64,000 bases of DNA from Pterois miles (Eukaryota > Chordata > Actinopteri > Perciformes > Scorpaenidae), in NCBI GenBank assembly GCA_947000775.1, contig CAMQGK010000008.1, forward strand, positions 8,272,501 to 8,336,500. Direction: 5' to 3'. A model generated the notes under the pieces. The model had not been told where the DNA came from, ran no database searches, and saw only the letters and a program-made list of their open reading frames with translations. The translations under genes and the position numbers were made by a program. Shown here piece by piece: positions 1 to 11,852 of this stretch. Within the stretch, counting starts at the first letter, position 1. The number at the start of each line of letters is the position of its first letter.

Positions 1-1080
1 TCACAGATACAAATGGAAATGTCAGATGTCTCCTTTTCACAGTGTTTTACAGTAGCCTTCAAATCTCACCATTCTATTAATTACAATAGCTGAGGCATGT
101 TTCCACTGGCTTTTGAATGTAATCATTGAGAACGCACAATAGCATTTCAAAGCGAAGTGGAAATACTGTGTTTCGCCATTTACGGAGGAATGGAGCCCTG
201 TGGGTGTCATAATGTGACTCTTTCAGCCTCTCTGGCTAATCTCGCCTTGCCATGGTTGCGCTGTGCAACAGATGGTGTTTTAAGAAGGTCATCATGTCTA
301 TTTCCCCAGTTGTTACACATGCTCATTTCATTATTTGGGGGATATTTAAGGCACACTCTAGAACCTGTCAAGGTGTTGTCAAACCGCAGCTGAATAGACA
401 CAGCGCTTGTTAAATCTATTACACTCTGTGGAGTGTTTAAGATTGAAAGTGCACACTGAGCAGCAAATTATTTTAATAAACTATCCAATTAGTAATGTTA
501 AGTGTACTCTCACAGCCCTGTAGAGTGACTAGCGGTAATGTCTGCCATCCTAACATTTATCATACTATAGAGTGAATACAGTCTTGGGCATCATTACGTG
601 TGACTGTCTGTCTATTTTAAGGAAGCTTATTGTCTGCTGCTATTCTCAGTTTCTCATTTTCTGCATCTCCACATACTCTCACAGTATTCAGCAAAAGGCA
701 AACACATTGATTTCCTTCTGTTTGTATCTCTAACCAACTGGCCCTGTGAGGTTGTGATAGTACCAGACTGGCTATATTCACGGCCAATTATTAACCATAA
801 ATCTATGAAAGGCCGTTGGACCTCTGAGAGGTGGCTCTCTTATTGCCTGCTGATTGCTGGAGTGTCCCTATTAATCATTTTCTGTATTCCCCACCGGTCA
901 AGACACCTTTTTTTTTTTTTTTTTAGTGGTGAGCCAGCACAGACACAATGGGGCTACCAGTTTCCTCTTTCTAAAATCTTTGTTGTGGTTTGCTCTTTCT
1001 CATTTGCTCCATCTCAAATAATGCTAACACTATATCTAACAATAAAGCAGGGAATCTTTGTATTTCTGTATGTCCTTTAC
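1..1080. other. Gene-free upstream DNA
   Basis: AT-rich single-copy-looking DNA. The open frames here are short, lack splice or promoter context and have no recognisable domains. The only simple sequence is a T run at 908-924. I see nothing else to annotate. Confidence 0.6.
908..924. repeat. Poly(T) run
   Basis: An uninterrupted homopolymer of about 17 T. It could be the A tail of a minus-strand retroposed sequence, but no element body is evident beside it. Confidence 0.9.
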
Positions 1081-1190
1081 ATATCTTGAGAACCGCTCAT
1101 CTGATCGACTTCACACTTGGCGGGTGAATTGCTCAGGACCTGTGTCGACTGTGGTGCAAGCTGGCCAGATGGTGGCACTGTAATAATGAC
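1081..1190 (+). repeat. Dispersed repeat, copy 1 (ATATCTTGAGAACCGCTCAT type)
   Basis: The block begins ATATCTTGAGAACCGCTCAT and continues with TCACACTTGGCGGGTG. It matches a second block at 1541-1571 at most positions over about 30 nt. I remember closely similar text as a common teleost interspersed repeat, but I cannot name the family. The outer boundaries are uncertain. Confidence 0.4.
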
Positions 1191-1540
1191 TTTTATGTTT
1201 TTGGATGTAACTATTAACCAATAAGTCTTAGAAACAACACTCTCTTTTCCTGGATTTTGTGAGTCCAGATAAATCTATCCATATAAGCTGCACCCATTTG
1301 AGCCTAGACTTATTTTTGTATTGCATCCAAATCAGATTTTTTGCCTGCTACACTTTTTGAGCAGTCATCACAAAATGAGCAGAGCATCACGAGACCGAGC
1401 CAGAAAAAGTGACTTTTGAAGATATGGTGTTTGAGAGACCATGGCAAATTTGGTGCCATTGAGATGGCACTGTAGCAGCATCATTTATCAAGGAAGGAAT
1501 ATCTATCAATATACAGTGTGTATATATTACTTCTCTTCGC

Positions 1541-1720
1541 ATATCTCGAGAAGCGTTCATCCAATCAACAAGCAAGCCATAGCGCGATTCTCAATAATGC
1601 TGCAAGCAGCACTTCTGGGGACCAAGCAATCGGCCCATTTCGAATGGACACTGCACGGTGCAAGATACAAATGCTGTTGAGAGCTATTCAAAATATTCAT
1701 TCAAAATGGACTTTTTTTTA
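1541..1720 (+). repeat. Dispersed repeat, copy 2, diverged
   Basis: Starts ATATCTCGAGAAGCGTTCAT and aligns with the start of the copy at 1081. It then diverges but keeps a GCTGCAAG...GGTGCAAG style body. The 60-80 residue open frames in this region fall inside the repeat and are not genes. Confidence 0.35.
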
Positions 1721-2820
1721 AGCTGAAATACATCAGATTTGCAAAATGTTGGTTTCTACGCATAAGCTGGCACAGACCACTATCAAGGTGGTGGTAATTA
1801 CAACAATGGTTCAAAGACTAGTTTATATTTTGAATTATAAAGGACTTGTCATATAGCAAATGATTGCATTCTTCCATTGCACTCAATGAATGCAAGCACC
1901 TATAAGCCTGTGTCTAGAACAACTCTGCGATTATACCACAGCAAAATGACAGCATACTGTACATCAAACTGTAGCCATTTAGTCTCAGTAACTCCAGGAT
2001 ATAGCTTGCATATAAACTAGGAATAAATTCCCCTTCAGCGTTTTGACAGCAGCTATTCAGATACTTAGCCCTTATACTCTGCAGTCATATTCCTCTGCCA
2101 GAATCAATTGTGCTGGTAACCATTGCTGAGCCTGAATTTTATCTCCCAGCTGGAAAAAAAGGAGGGAAGAAAACAGAGCATGGAGATATGCCTGTTTATC
2201 GGTCACACGACTAATTCTCTCTCCCATCTCTCTCGGTTCCCCTTTCGTAAGTGAACTTGTATTAATCTACAAGACCTTGAGCGCCTTATGCATACAATCA
2301 GCGGTGACGTGCCCCTTTTTTCCTCTCTCTTTTGGTCAATCTCTGACCTTTTGAGTGCCGCCCACATTTTAATTAGTGTTAAACTAAAAAGCTGCTCTGT
2401 GCCCACCCTAACTCCCATTTCCCCTTTGTTCTCACAACTAATTTTTTTGTGCCCCCAATGAAATCCCTCATAGATATTTCACATTCAAGCAGCGACTGAA
2501 TATCAGTGGTGAAGAAGGGGTTTTTGTGATAGCTTGGAAAATTACAAGGGCTTAAGTGTCAGACACATATGCCTGCCAAATGTAATCAGTGGGTAATAAA
2601 TGTTTGCCCTTTACACTATAAAATGCAGTACTGAATGTGTGCTCGAGCTCAGGGCAGCAGATTGCTGCACTGTTGTGGCTGTGATTAAAATTATTTCCCG
2701 ACAACAAAACCTACTGCTATCTTTACCCATGCCTGTTGAACTCATTCCCACAAATGAAATCAACTTCTTATCATAACGGCTTTTACGACGGTGAATAAAC
2801 TGTAATATAACATGTTTTTT
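1721..2820. other. Gene-free DNA
   Basis: No gene, RNA or clear repeat is visible. 2200-2440 is mildly pyrimidine-rich on this strand, which accounts for a 71-residue minus-strand open frame there. Confidence 0.5.
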
Positions 2821-2840
2821 TTGTTGTTGTTTCCCTGCAG

Positions 2841-2878
2841 CTCTTGAACTGTTGGGAAGGTTGCTTGAGTGCTGAAAG
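2841..2878 (+). other. Candidate 38-nt exon (microexon or leader exon)
   Basis: A T-rich tract ending TTGTTTCCCTGCAG at 2827-2840 is a strong acceptor. Only 38 nt later comes GAAAG|GTAAGC, a near-consensus donor at 2879. The enclosed 38 nt are open in just one frame (first residues L-L-N-C-W-E-G-C), and the other two frames stop. Paired strong sites this close together are uncommon by chance. It could be a non-coding leader exon of the gene whose signal peptide lies at 61.5 kb, an alternative exon, part of an lncRNA, or coincidence. The sequence shows the splice signals; use of the exon is inference. Confidence 0.35.
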
Positions 2879-5680
2879 GTAAGCTTTTACCATCACATCA
2901 GTGTCAACAACAAAGATGGGTCGTGGCATTTTAAGCTGGGCTTCCATTTCTGCTCAGCCTCAGAAGAACTGTGTGTGTTAATGCTGGTTGCAGCAGAATG
3001 GAGCCTCAGAGGGTAGAGAGTGAAGGCCTCTTGCTCTTTTCTCCCCGCTGTTTAATTAGCATGGTCTCTGAGACTGGGGTGCCGCTTTAGCAATCACGAA
3101 TCCTGCCCAGCCAATAAGAACTTGTGTTCAGCCGCGTCTGACAGAGATAAATGGCATGCCGCAACATCTCAGCCTCACCCATCATCTCTGTTAACCATGC
3201 AATAGTGAAGTTGCACAAATCTAAGTGGGCATGTGGGTCATTCGATAACAGTATAAATCTATGTGGGTCTTTTCAGTGTGTATGCATGTATGGCTTGTTT
3301 GCAAAAATAAGCAGTGTTTGCATCATATGCATGATTGTGTGTTTTTCAAGCATACATTCGACATCTTGACAGGACTCAATAGATGCATTTCACAAAAAAT
3401 ACACCCCTATTATCAGTTGTTAGCACAAAGTGGGGTTGCATTAGAGAAGAGTGCCCCATATTTCCTAATTGAGATGCTATTCATCTGATCTGTTTCACCC
3501 AAATGAGATTCTAGGGCTGGGTTTGGTCAATACTGTAGGTGGGGGATTTATGTTGGACTGAGAGGACGATGTAGTCTGCATTCTGTGACTTGATCAGGGA
3601 AAGCATTTCGGAGAAGATTTGATTAAAAGAGAGCAAATTTGGGGAAAATGTCTGAAAATTGGTCCGTCTTTGAAACAAGGAAACCGCTATTTATCCGTGC
3701 AAAAGACTAGATTACCAGAGAGCTTCCACTGAATACATTATATGCAACATCCTGCATTAGGCTTTTGAGCCAGTGATGTTTAAGGTACATGTGTAAAAGG
3801 GACAAATGTAAGTTTGATATGAAACTGAAATACATCCATTTAACACGCTTCGTCGTGTTGCACCAGAGCCCATGCTCGAATGGACGCAAACTTATTTTTA
3901 GTTATTTAGTGCTGTTAATAGCCACTGGTGAACTTCCCATGTAAAGGCAACATGACAGTGAACACCATGCAAGTAAGTGCTGGGTCCAGAAAAACACCAA
4001 ACCAAACAGGGAAATGCAAACCTGAGAACCACTTCAGTTGACATGGATACAGTTCAGTTTTAAAAGGTGCTCTATGTGATATTCAGAGCATTAACATAGC
4101 ATCAAATACTGTTTAATTCAAAGACATAGTGGAGTAATGTCTGCCTGAGCATAGAATGGCATCACTCTCCCTCTGTGTGTTGTAATCAGAGCTTCTCTGT
4201 GCTTTGTTGACATAGCCGGGGCAGCCACACGTCTTATAGTGCATGTTAGTGCAAGAGAGCATTCGCCACTGGCTCACAGCTGCTGCTCTGCACTGTACTC
4301 GTACTGCAGTTACAGCTATTACAGCTATCACAAGCTTATGCTTGTGAATTAATCAATTCAAACATTTTGACGGGTCCAAAATGAATGTTTTGTTTATCTC
4401 TGTGGAAGTTATCTGATGTTTGGTTCCCACTTCTAACTAGTAAAACGACATTGGTATCACTTGGTATCTCTGTGTCACCAGCTATCAAGTTGCCTGTTAG
4501 TGTGACAATAAGCTATAACTGATCGCAGGTTGTACAACAAACTGGCAACCACTTGTTGTGAAGTGATTGCAATGGAACAGAAGGAGAGTGTGACATCTAC
4601 TGAATGAATGTGAACTACCTAGTGTTTGGGAAACTACTTTTGCAAGGTAATGGATTACCTATTCCTGTTCATTTATTTCTGTTGCTGAAGTACATTTTGT
4701 AGTTTCAACACATTTAGTGTACACTTCTAAGGACAATTTGTCAATGAAATAATGCCATCACTTTCAGTTTTAATCTTTAAGTTTCAAAATGGTCATAAAA
4801 CTCTCAAATCTCAAACTAAAGCATTATTATAGATCCCTTTTGTAATTGACTAAAAGAAGAATCTCTTTATTTATAAAGATTTTTCCCCCCCCCCACATCC
4901 TGACAGTGTCTTATGACAAACACACACTTCAGTTACGGGGTGGTTTCAGCAGTAATTGCTGCAGCCTTTTCCCCTGTCTCCTGTTTCAGTGGATCATAGG
5001 AACGGAACAGTTTGTAGCAGTGGGGGCATAATTAGTGATAGGCCTTGGACATGTCATACTCTGTTAGTCAGCCTCGCTTTAATTCCTTTGTCTCCTATCT
5101 GCTCAGAGCATTCATCCAGGCTGTGTGTATGTAAGTGTGTATCTTTGCTCAGGCGTTATGGTGTGTGTGCATACTTAATGTATCTAATCAAATTTCATTT
5201 GGCCATATATAATACTATTATGGTAATACAGGAAATATATTTCATCAGGATGTACAGTGCAGTACATCAGGATGTACAGTGTGTAAGTGCTTACCTGGTT
5301 ATCCACCTGTCTGTACATGGATACCTGTGCGAGTGCCCCTTTGATTTCCTGTAGAACAAAAGAAAAACAAATCATTCCATTTTGGCTCATCTCTCAAGCT
5401 AGAAAGGCTTCAATATTCAGCTCGCAAGGCTCATTTTGGCTATAATTAGAGGAAACCTTTATGGGGCTTTCTGTTTTCCTTTTTAAGCAGTTCCCTGTAG
5501 CAACAAAATAAAAAAAAAAATAAAAAAAAATGTTTTGTATGATGCCAAAAGGTAGACTAGTGATTACTGTCAAAGGATGCTTTTTGGCATGATGGGTGTG
5601 TGTCTATGTGTGTGTCGAGTTTGCAGAGGGGTTTCTCAACCTAGGCTGGTGATGTGAGGGCGGATGAAAGCCGCTTTGAG
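2879..5680. other. Gene-free DNA with minor simple repeats
   Basis: No gene recognised. It contains a small palindrome CACAAGC-TTAT-GCTTGTG at 4329-4346, a C run at 4885-4894, a 17-nt direct repeat at 5243-5259 and 5265-5281, and A-rich sequence at 5507-5530. The 132-residue frame at 4956-5354 has no domain signature and runs across these repeats. Confidence 0.5.
5243..5281 (+). repeat. Two-copy 22-bp tandem duplication
   Basis: CATCAGGATGTACAGTG occurs at 5243-5259 and again, identical, at 5265-5281. The copies are separated by CAGTA, giving a 22-bp period. It looks like a recent slippage duplication. Confidence 0.85.
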
Positions 5681-5697
5681 GATACTGTATATGGCAA

Positions 5698-6000
5698 GGA
5701 GGAAAAGCTCTTCCTCCGCCACCTTTCTTTGCTTTTCTCCAATTTTCCCTCTCTCCTTCATCTCCCTCTTTTCCACCCTCTCTCATTCTGCTGCCACTCT
5801 ACCCTTGCTATCTCATCTTGACTGCCTCTCCCCTCCCTCTGTTGTTTCCCTATCCAATTTTCCCCATACATCCAGCCCACTCTTTCTCTGTAGCCTCTTT
5901 TCCCCTGCCATAGCTGTCTTCATGCCTGCGCCCATCTGCAAAATGCTCTTCTCCCTGCCTTCCCTCTTTTTACTTTTTTTTTTTTTCCCCATTCACTCCT
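5698..6000 (+). repeat. Pyrimidine-rich tract, about 300 bp
   Basis: The strand is dominated by C and T (runs such as CTTCATCTCCCTCTTTTCC), ending with a T11-12 run near 5974-5987. The 112-residue serine, leucine and proline-rich frame over it is a product of composition, not a gene. Confidence 0.7.
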
Positions 6001-6002
6001 GA

Positions 6003-7509
6003 CCCGTCTCGTTTCCCCAACGTAAGGCTGGCAGCAGCGATTAGTCTGAGAAACATTCCCAGAAATCAAGGATTACACAGGCAAATATTAAACTCCATGT
6101 CCAGCATATCCTTCGTATTTCTAGTTAGTGTTGCTTTAAATTCACAGCTCATTTCAAATTATAAATTCAGAAATGTGGAGAACAGGGGTTCAGGTGTGTG
6201 CCCAGAGCCATTTCAGGGAATATTCCTTCAGCCATAGCACATGGCACCTCTGCAGATAGCAACCCTTGTGCTTCTGTTCTGTCATCACGCTATATTAGCT
6301 TTACAAAGAAAAGAAATGCAGTGTTTGGGAGTGAACCTTGAACTTGAAGTAAAGTCAGAAAATAGCCAGATTTGGACAGCTCTGATTGATTGGAATAGCC
6401 CTTTAGGTAACCTCTGAGCAGACCCTACAACAGTATTTCTATCCAAGATGAAGAAATTGGTTAAGAAAAAGTAAAACAAACCTATTAGGAAGGTTTGTTG
6501 TCAAGCTAGGTATATAGTTTTCTAAACAGTGCTCTTACTGTTTCGTACTGCAGTAGATGCAAATTATACCATCATATCAGTGATTGTAGTATCTGCATTT
6601 GGTGCATATTTACCAGAATATTTGTTATTGTTCACTATAAACATAAATGGTACATAATAAAGATTGGATCAGGGCTGTGCTGTTTTTACTCTAGACCTTT
6701 ATCTTTCCCATTAGTTCTATGACTATGGCCTATGCAGACTTCAGATACAGATCAAAGTCCACTAGCTGCACAAAGCTTTCTTGTTCTGGACTATCTTAAG
6801 TAGTACTAATTTCTGAGGTGAATTAGGGCTGCTTTCAAACTAACAAATATGGCTGGCTGACTGAGACAGAGATCCACACTGCCTAGCTGTGTTCATACCA
6901 AAAAAAAAAAAAAAAAAAAGATGTTTCTGGTGGAAGAATTTAACAGCTACAAGGACATTTTAGATGCAATATTTGTCAGACAAAATATACCTTTTCAAGG
7001 GAGTTATTCTGGGCTCTGAAAACTTTTTCCCTTTTCATTGCTTTTTCCATAAATATGTGAACAAATGGCAAATTATGGATCATGTTTTCTTCTTTTGTAT
7101 CAGATGTCAGCAGGTTGTATTGACTGTAAACATGGGAACACAGTGCTTTGCGTGTGGGCGGGCTGGCAAACTTTTTTTTTGCAACAGTTAAGTTGCAGTG
7201 TATAGCTTTGTGCAATGCATATTAGACTTGTCCAAGAGCATGCCGCACTATTAAACAGGTATTTGCAGTCTCTATAAGCACAACTGATATGGGTCAGCAG
7301 GGGCCTACTACACCCACAACTTTTTATCGTTTATTCACATGGTACATCACTGAAAGAAACACGACAGCAACCTCTAGCGACTATAGTATTTATGACAGGT
7401 GCAGAAGAAGAAGTTAGCCGTTGAATGATCAGAGGCAATGGATGGGATGCAAAACACAGGGCTTCCACCCAGGAAACCAACATGTAGTTGACTTTGTATT
7501 CACAAGTCT

Positions 7510-7510
<1 letters not shown>
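6003..7510. other. Gene-free DNA
   Basis: AT-rich with no recognisable gene. An A run of about 19-20 occupies 6900-6919. No retroposon body could be recognised in front of it. Confidence 0.5.
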
Positions 7511-7540
<30 letters not shown>

Positions 7541-7544
7541 AAGA
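7511..7544. repeat. (AAG)n microsatellite
   Basis: About 11 perfect AAG units. It sits directly against the 3' tail of the minus-strand SINE that follows, the usual position for a simple-repeat tail of a fish SINE or LINE. The leucine-run frame on the minus strand is the translation of this repeat. Confidence 0.95.
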
Positions 7545-7755
7545 TAGTCCTTTATTAGTCCCATGAGGGGAAATTCAATTTTGTCACTCTGTTGTTAACT
7601 TATACACGGTACATGCAGACCCGAACACACACATGCACAAACACGCAGCAATGGAGAGATGTCAGAGTGATGGGGCTGCTCCTGACAAGCGCCCCGAGCA
7701 GTTGGGGGTTTGGTGCCTTGCTCAGGGGCACCTCGGCAGTGCCCAAGAGGTAAAC
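7545..7755 (-). mobile_element. SINE-like retroposon, 3' part, minus orientation
   Basis: Read on the minus strand this ends TTGAATTTCCCCTCATGGG followed by an A-rich trinucleotide tail. Before that comes a body containing TGGAGAG..., GCTCGGGGCGCTTG, and TGCCCCTGAGCAAGGCACC on the minus strand. I recognise this as the body and LINE-derived tail of a very common teleost tRNA-derived SINE; the family name cannot be given without a repeat library. The tRNA-like head is missing and is replaced at 7755/7756 by inverted SINE sequence. Confidence 0.75.
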
Positions 7756-7887
7756 ACTCACACTCAGTTCTTGGTCAAAGTGTGAACTGGTAGCTGGAGA
7801 GGTGCCAGTTTACCTCTTGGGCACTGCCGAGGTGCCCCTGAGCAAGGCACCAAACCCCCAACTGCTCGGGGCGCTTGTCAGGAGCAG
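7676..7887. repeat. Perfect 80-bp inverted repeat, 52-bp spacer
   Basis: The arms are 7676-7755 and 7808-7887 and the spacer is 7756-7807. I compared the arms base by base and found no mismatch. The first flanking bases on each side do not pair, so the arms end sharply. Both arms lie within the SINE body. Confidence 0.95.
7766..7887 (+). mobile_element. SINE-like retroposon, body fragment, plus orientation
   Basis: This fragment carries AACTGGTAGCTGGAGAGGTG, then the GGGCACTGCCGAGGTGCCCC body. It is the same SINE as its neighbour but in the opposite orientation, and it ends at 7887 without a tail. Its last 80 bp are the exact reverse complement of 7676-7755. The arrangement (3' part, then an inverted upstream part) is what a 5' inversion during retroposition would leave. 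Confidence 0.7.
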
Positions 7888-10618
7888 TTGGGTAGGAGTA
7901 GGAGTAGTTATTTCAAGGCAAGTGTTGCATAAACCTAAAAAAGTTGTAGTTTTGTTGCCTAAACCTAAAGAAGCCTTTTTGTTTGTGTTCAAAACACAAC
8001 ATTTCATTCAATGTCATGCCATCATACAGGTGGTAGACCTTGAATAGCCCACATTGATATTACTTATGACAACTGATAAGCCTATTTAATTGCCTGATAA
8101 CAGTCAAATCAGGTGAACCAGTGCCTTGTTTTTCCTCACTGGGCCATCAAAATCAAACAGAACTCATCCAATAATTTCAGTATTCTTAAAAGATATTCCT
8201 CAGACACCTATCTTAAATGTATTGTATCTTATCCTCCATTGACTGTAAAAGCCTGCATTTCTCCCACATGCCCATGCTCGCTCATGCCTCGAGCATCATT
8301 TGCCCGACTGTAATTCACTGTGTACTATTTGAAGAGCCTAGGCAGCTTGTTTGCTATTGATTTTATTTACAAGGCTCCTATATTTTACTCCGTGCAAATC
8401 AGAGCAATTGTTTGCAAGTGCATGCATGAATCAATGCTTCCCCGGAGCCTGCACCGGAGACTGCATGCAGCTCAATACCTCCAATTTATGTTTTAATTAC
8501 GATGATCTACTAAGTGTTGGGAGCTCGGCCCCGCTTTCACAATCAGCATCAACAGTGTGCATTGTATTGTACATTGGATTTTACTAGCTACACAGGCAGG
8601 CGCTGCTTTTGAAAATTGCATCTCAACTATGCTGATTTGTAGTGATGATGATGGAGAATGCAGTTGCAAGGATGTTGTGCCTTTTGCTGACATGATCAAA
8701 AATGACAGAATACTGAAAGGACATGCATACAATGGCGAATTGGTAAGCACTGCAGTTATTTTCATATTTACAGCACTGTGTTGACTTGGGAAGCCACACA
8801 AAATAGCAGGTAGTGGTTTATTTTATCATTTGCTATCAATTGCTCAGACACAGAATATAAAAACAGCAACTGCTCAGCCTTGACAGCTTTGTTTGGCTCC
8901 AGACTGGGTTTTATACCCCTCTGTGTTTGTTCTGTACCATTTTTGTTTGGCAGAACAGTATATCATTTGATCACTCACCATTAGAAGTAATTGCTCAACT
9001 CAGTATGCCATATAAGTGGCTTCTGGCCAGCCTGAAAGCCATAAATTTTATTGACTCCTGTAATTAGGGCAGATCAATAAAAGGTGTCTTTCATGGCTTC
9101 CCAGGACTGTATTGGTTGGAGCACTTCTCTCGGTCTTGGTTCCATTGCAATCACAATATTATGACACAAAACCACTATAAAACGCAGAAGAAAATCTTTA
9201 TGGTGTATTTTACAAACATACATGTAGCAGCACATTTTTTACAATTTAAATCCCAAATTGTGAAGAAATACTATGCCACTTTAAGGAGATAGAAACGACC
9301 AGTACTCCACTCTGCGTTCAGTGATTGTCTTTCTTTATAATTTGTGGCTTTGCGTTGCACCATTTGCAGATGCTCCACCAGTAATACCTAATATGATACA
9401 GTAGAAAAACGGCCCCATGGTGTGTTGCTGTCAAGCCTCTTAAGTTGATAGCTGTGTCTTTGCACACTGTGGGAAGAATCCCTTTCTGTCAACCAACAGC
9501 TGGTGAAGACAACATGATGCGGAGGCCACGGACGAGTGAGCCATCAAACCTCCCGTCTCTGACAGCACTTTGGCAAGCCACGTTTCATAAGAGTCTGTCT
9601 CACTCTGCTTTGCTTTTATGGTGCATGAATCAATGATAATTGTGCTGTGTTCTCACTTGAATGGCAGAAGTATCCCCCATGCGGCAACAGTCAAAAAAAG
9701 GGGAGCTGGATCAAGGAATGCCCAGAAATTAGCATGAATAAAATGAATCACCGTTCCCCTGGGATTATGATTCATTAGCTGGAAAATGTTCCGTTCAGGA
9801 GGCATCGGCAGCACCGTGCCAATACAGCCAATATAACATAAATTATGAACAGCTATGAAAAGAAAGGTTCTGCTATGTGTGACGCATGCCTGTTGTTGAC
9901 GCATGTTCAAAGAGGAGTTGTGAAAGGCAATGAATCAACAAGCTGCTCTATAGTTGGAGCTGACCCAGTGGGGCGTTTCCTTTAGGGACTACTGTTTTTT
10001 TTTTTGTTATTATCACTGTATTTCAGCCAAGTTGTATAGCATGTTCCATGGGCAGTGTAGATTTGATCAAACATGCTACTCAAAAGCTTTCAAGCAAACT
10101 GTGTGATCAAATCAAAGCCCAACAACCTTATCCCCAGCTCCATCAGGGCCTAATTCCATTCCAAACCGAGCTCCCATTCTCCTTTCCCTTATCCCCTCTG
10201 AAAAGCCCAGTGATTAGAAGTAGACTTAAAGTTGACTATAGGACCCCCTCCACACACACAAACACATCTCACCCTACCCAATTCCCCACGGGACCTTCTT
10301 GAATCCCCAAAGCCTCGGCCAGTTTATCAGCATCAGGGGATCAGGCAATCTCCTCCCCCCCGCACTTCAAACAGGGAGCCCAATGTGTTTCCGTGGCCTT
10401 CGGTGTAATCTCTTTGGCTGTTGACAGATCTAGCGACGGGTCAGCTGTGATAACAGGATCACTCAGGTGGAGACAGGGAAGGGGACCACTAAAGAAAAGG
10501 ACAGAAGCTAAAAAGAAAGATGTGGGCGAGCGCGAGGTGAGTTCTGCTGGTGAAGTGGAGCTGGCAGTTCATGTGAGGATGAGGACTTGTGCGGGGCATA
10601 TGCAAAGCTACTGGAACT
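7888..10618. other. Gene-free DNA
   Basis: No gene recognised. A 75-residue frame at 8557-8784 runs past a GTAAGC at 8742 but lacks a convincing acceptor. Another at 10393-10620 runs past GAG|GTGAGT at 10536. Neither resembles a known family. Confidence 0.5.
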
Positions 10619-10620
10619 AG

Positions 10621-10800
10621 GGATGGAATGAATCAACAATTTTATTTTAATAACTGATTAATTGTTTAAGTCATTAGCAAAAATGCTAAATCATTTGCTG
10701 GCTCCAGCTTTTTAAATGATTTTCTTCTTTTCTGTTTTATTATTGTAAATTTAACATATTTGTATTGACTAAAGAATTAAAAAAAATGCATGTATATGAA
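10621..10800 (+). mobile_element. Non-autonomous DNA transposon remnant, copy A
   Basis: Holds AACTGATTAATTGTTTAAGT followed by GGCTCCAGCTTTTTAAATG. This is the left part of a dispersed fish element that I remember as starting with a GGCTGCAACTAA-like end and carrying repeated ATCGATTAAT words. It is followed within 100 bp by a fuller second copy. No transposase coding sequence is present. Confidence 0.45.
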
Positions 10801-10898
10801 CAGATTATTCAATAATTATTCAATAATGAAAATATCCAAGAATACAAGCAGCAGCCTTTGGTGTCAAAAGTAAAACAAAGAAATATATTAATGTAGAG

Positions 10899-11190
10899 TG
10901 GCTACGTTTAATTGATGAGTTGTCAACTGTTAAATCAATCGCCAACTATTTTGGTAATCGATTTATCAGTCGAGGTCATTTTTTCAACAGAGAAAAAGTC
11001 AAATTTCTGTGAATATTTTCTATTTTCTTTATTCCTATATTACAGAAATCTTTGACATTTCAAGACAACATCTTGGGCTTTGGGAAAAAAAAAAGATTTT
11101 TCATCATTATCTTACATTTTATAGACCTAACAATTAAAGGACGAATCAAGAAACTAATTGAAAGATTAAACAACAATGAAAATAATCATA
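10899..11190 (+). mobile_element. Non-autonomous DNA transposon remnant, copy B
   Basis: Contains TAATCGATTTATCAGTCGAG, then CATCTTGGGCTTTGGGAAA, then TTACATTTTATAGACC and a degenerate AAACTAATTGAAAGATTAA end. These are the successive landmarks of the same fish element as copy A, here nearly end to end. It is AT-rich and has no open frame. The lineage is probably hAT-like; that is memory, not a search result. Confidence 0.55.
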
Positions 11191-11260
11191 ATAATGATGA
11201 ATAATAATGATCCATCAATACCGACCATATCATATTAGCTTGTTATGAGGGAAAGACACA

Positions 11261-11298
<38 letters not shown>
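11261..11298. repeat. (AAT)n microsatellite
   Basis: About 12 AAT/ATA units, AT-only, next to repeat DNA on both sides. Confidence 0.95.
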
Positions 11299-11560
11299 GT
11301 ATTTTTTTATTTTATTATTGATATATCACTTTTCAAAATAAGGTTAAAAAGCGTGTTACAATAAAAGCATGATCAAATTAATTAACACCCAGAACTAAAA
11401 TTAAACAATAAAATCACATAAATAGTTACAACAGTGTATCATCACTTAAGAAAAAGTGATAATACACAAGTGAGTCCTAAGAAGAGATTTAAACGAAGAC
11501 ACTGCGTTTCCCTTCCTGAGATCCTTCGGTAGTTGAGGGGCCCGGACAGTGTTGGACTTA
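11299..11560 (+). repeat. Dispersed repeat (TATCACTTTTCAAAATAAGG type)
   Basis: Begins ATATATCACTTTTCAAAATA, continues with GTGTTACAATAAAAGCATG, and ends near GAGATCCTTCGGTAGTTG. I recall this as a widespread teleost repeat, often beside an AAT or AT microsatellite as here. The family is not named. Confidence 0.45.
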
Positions 11561-11569
11561 AGTTTGTCC

Positions 11570-11852
11570 TGTTATGATTTGAGCACATTGTTTTATGGTA
11601 AATGCAGTACCTGTGAGGTACTGATGAGGTACTTAACTGATTTCAAATAATAAACACATACATAAATTTGCATAAAGTAAGCATATTTGCTCACTCCCAT
11701 GTTAATAAGAGCATTAAATACTTGAAAAATCTGCCTTTTACATTTTAAACAGCTAAAAAAGTGCTATTAATTTGCAAATAATGACAATTAATTATTATCA
11801 ATCATGCAATTAATGGTGATTAAATATTTTAATTGATTGAGAGCCCTAGACC
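11570..11852 (+). mobile_element. DNA transposon right-end fragment (...GAGAGCCCTA terminus)
   Basis: Landmarks in order are GCATAAAGTAAGCATATTTG, CACTCCCATGTTAATAAGAG, ATTAATTTGCAAATAATG, and the end TTTTAATTGATTGAGAGCCC. The last reads as a diverged terminus of the AGGGCTGTCAATCGATTAA class of fish elements. The left end is missing or unrecognisable. No transposase is present. Confidence 0.55.

Noticed and set aside
5664..6002. 112-residue plus-strand frame
   Set aside because: Composition artefact of a pyrimidine-rich tract (Ser/Leu/Phe/Pro only).
8557..8784. Frame crossing a GTAAGC donor-like site at 8742, considered as an exon
   Set aside because: The only AG upstream (near 8640) lacks a pyrimidine tract and the peptide matches nothing I know.
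10393..10620. Frame reading through GAG|GTGAGT at 10536
   Set aside because: The frame reads past the donor to a stop, the peptide is low complexity (Lys/Arg/Gly), and no matching exon follows.
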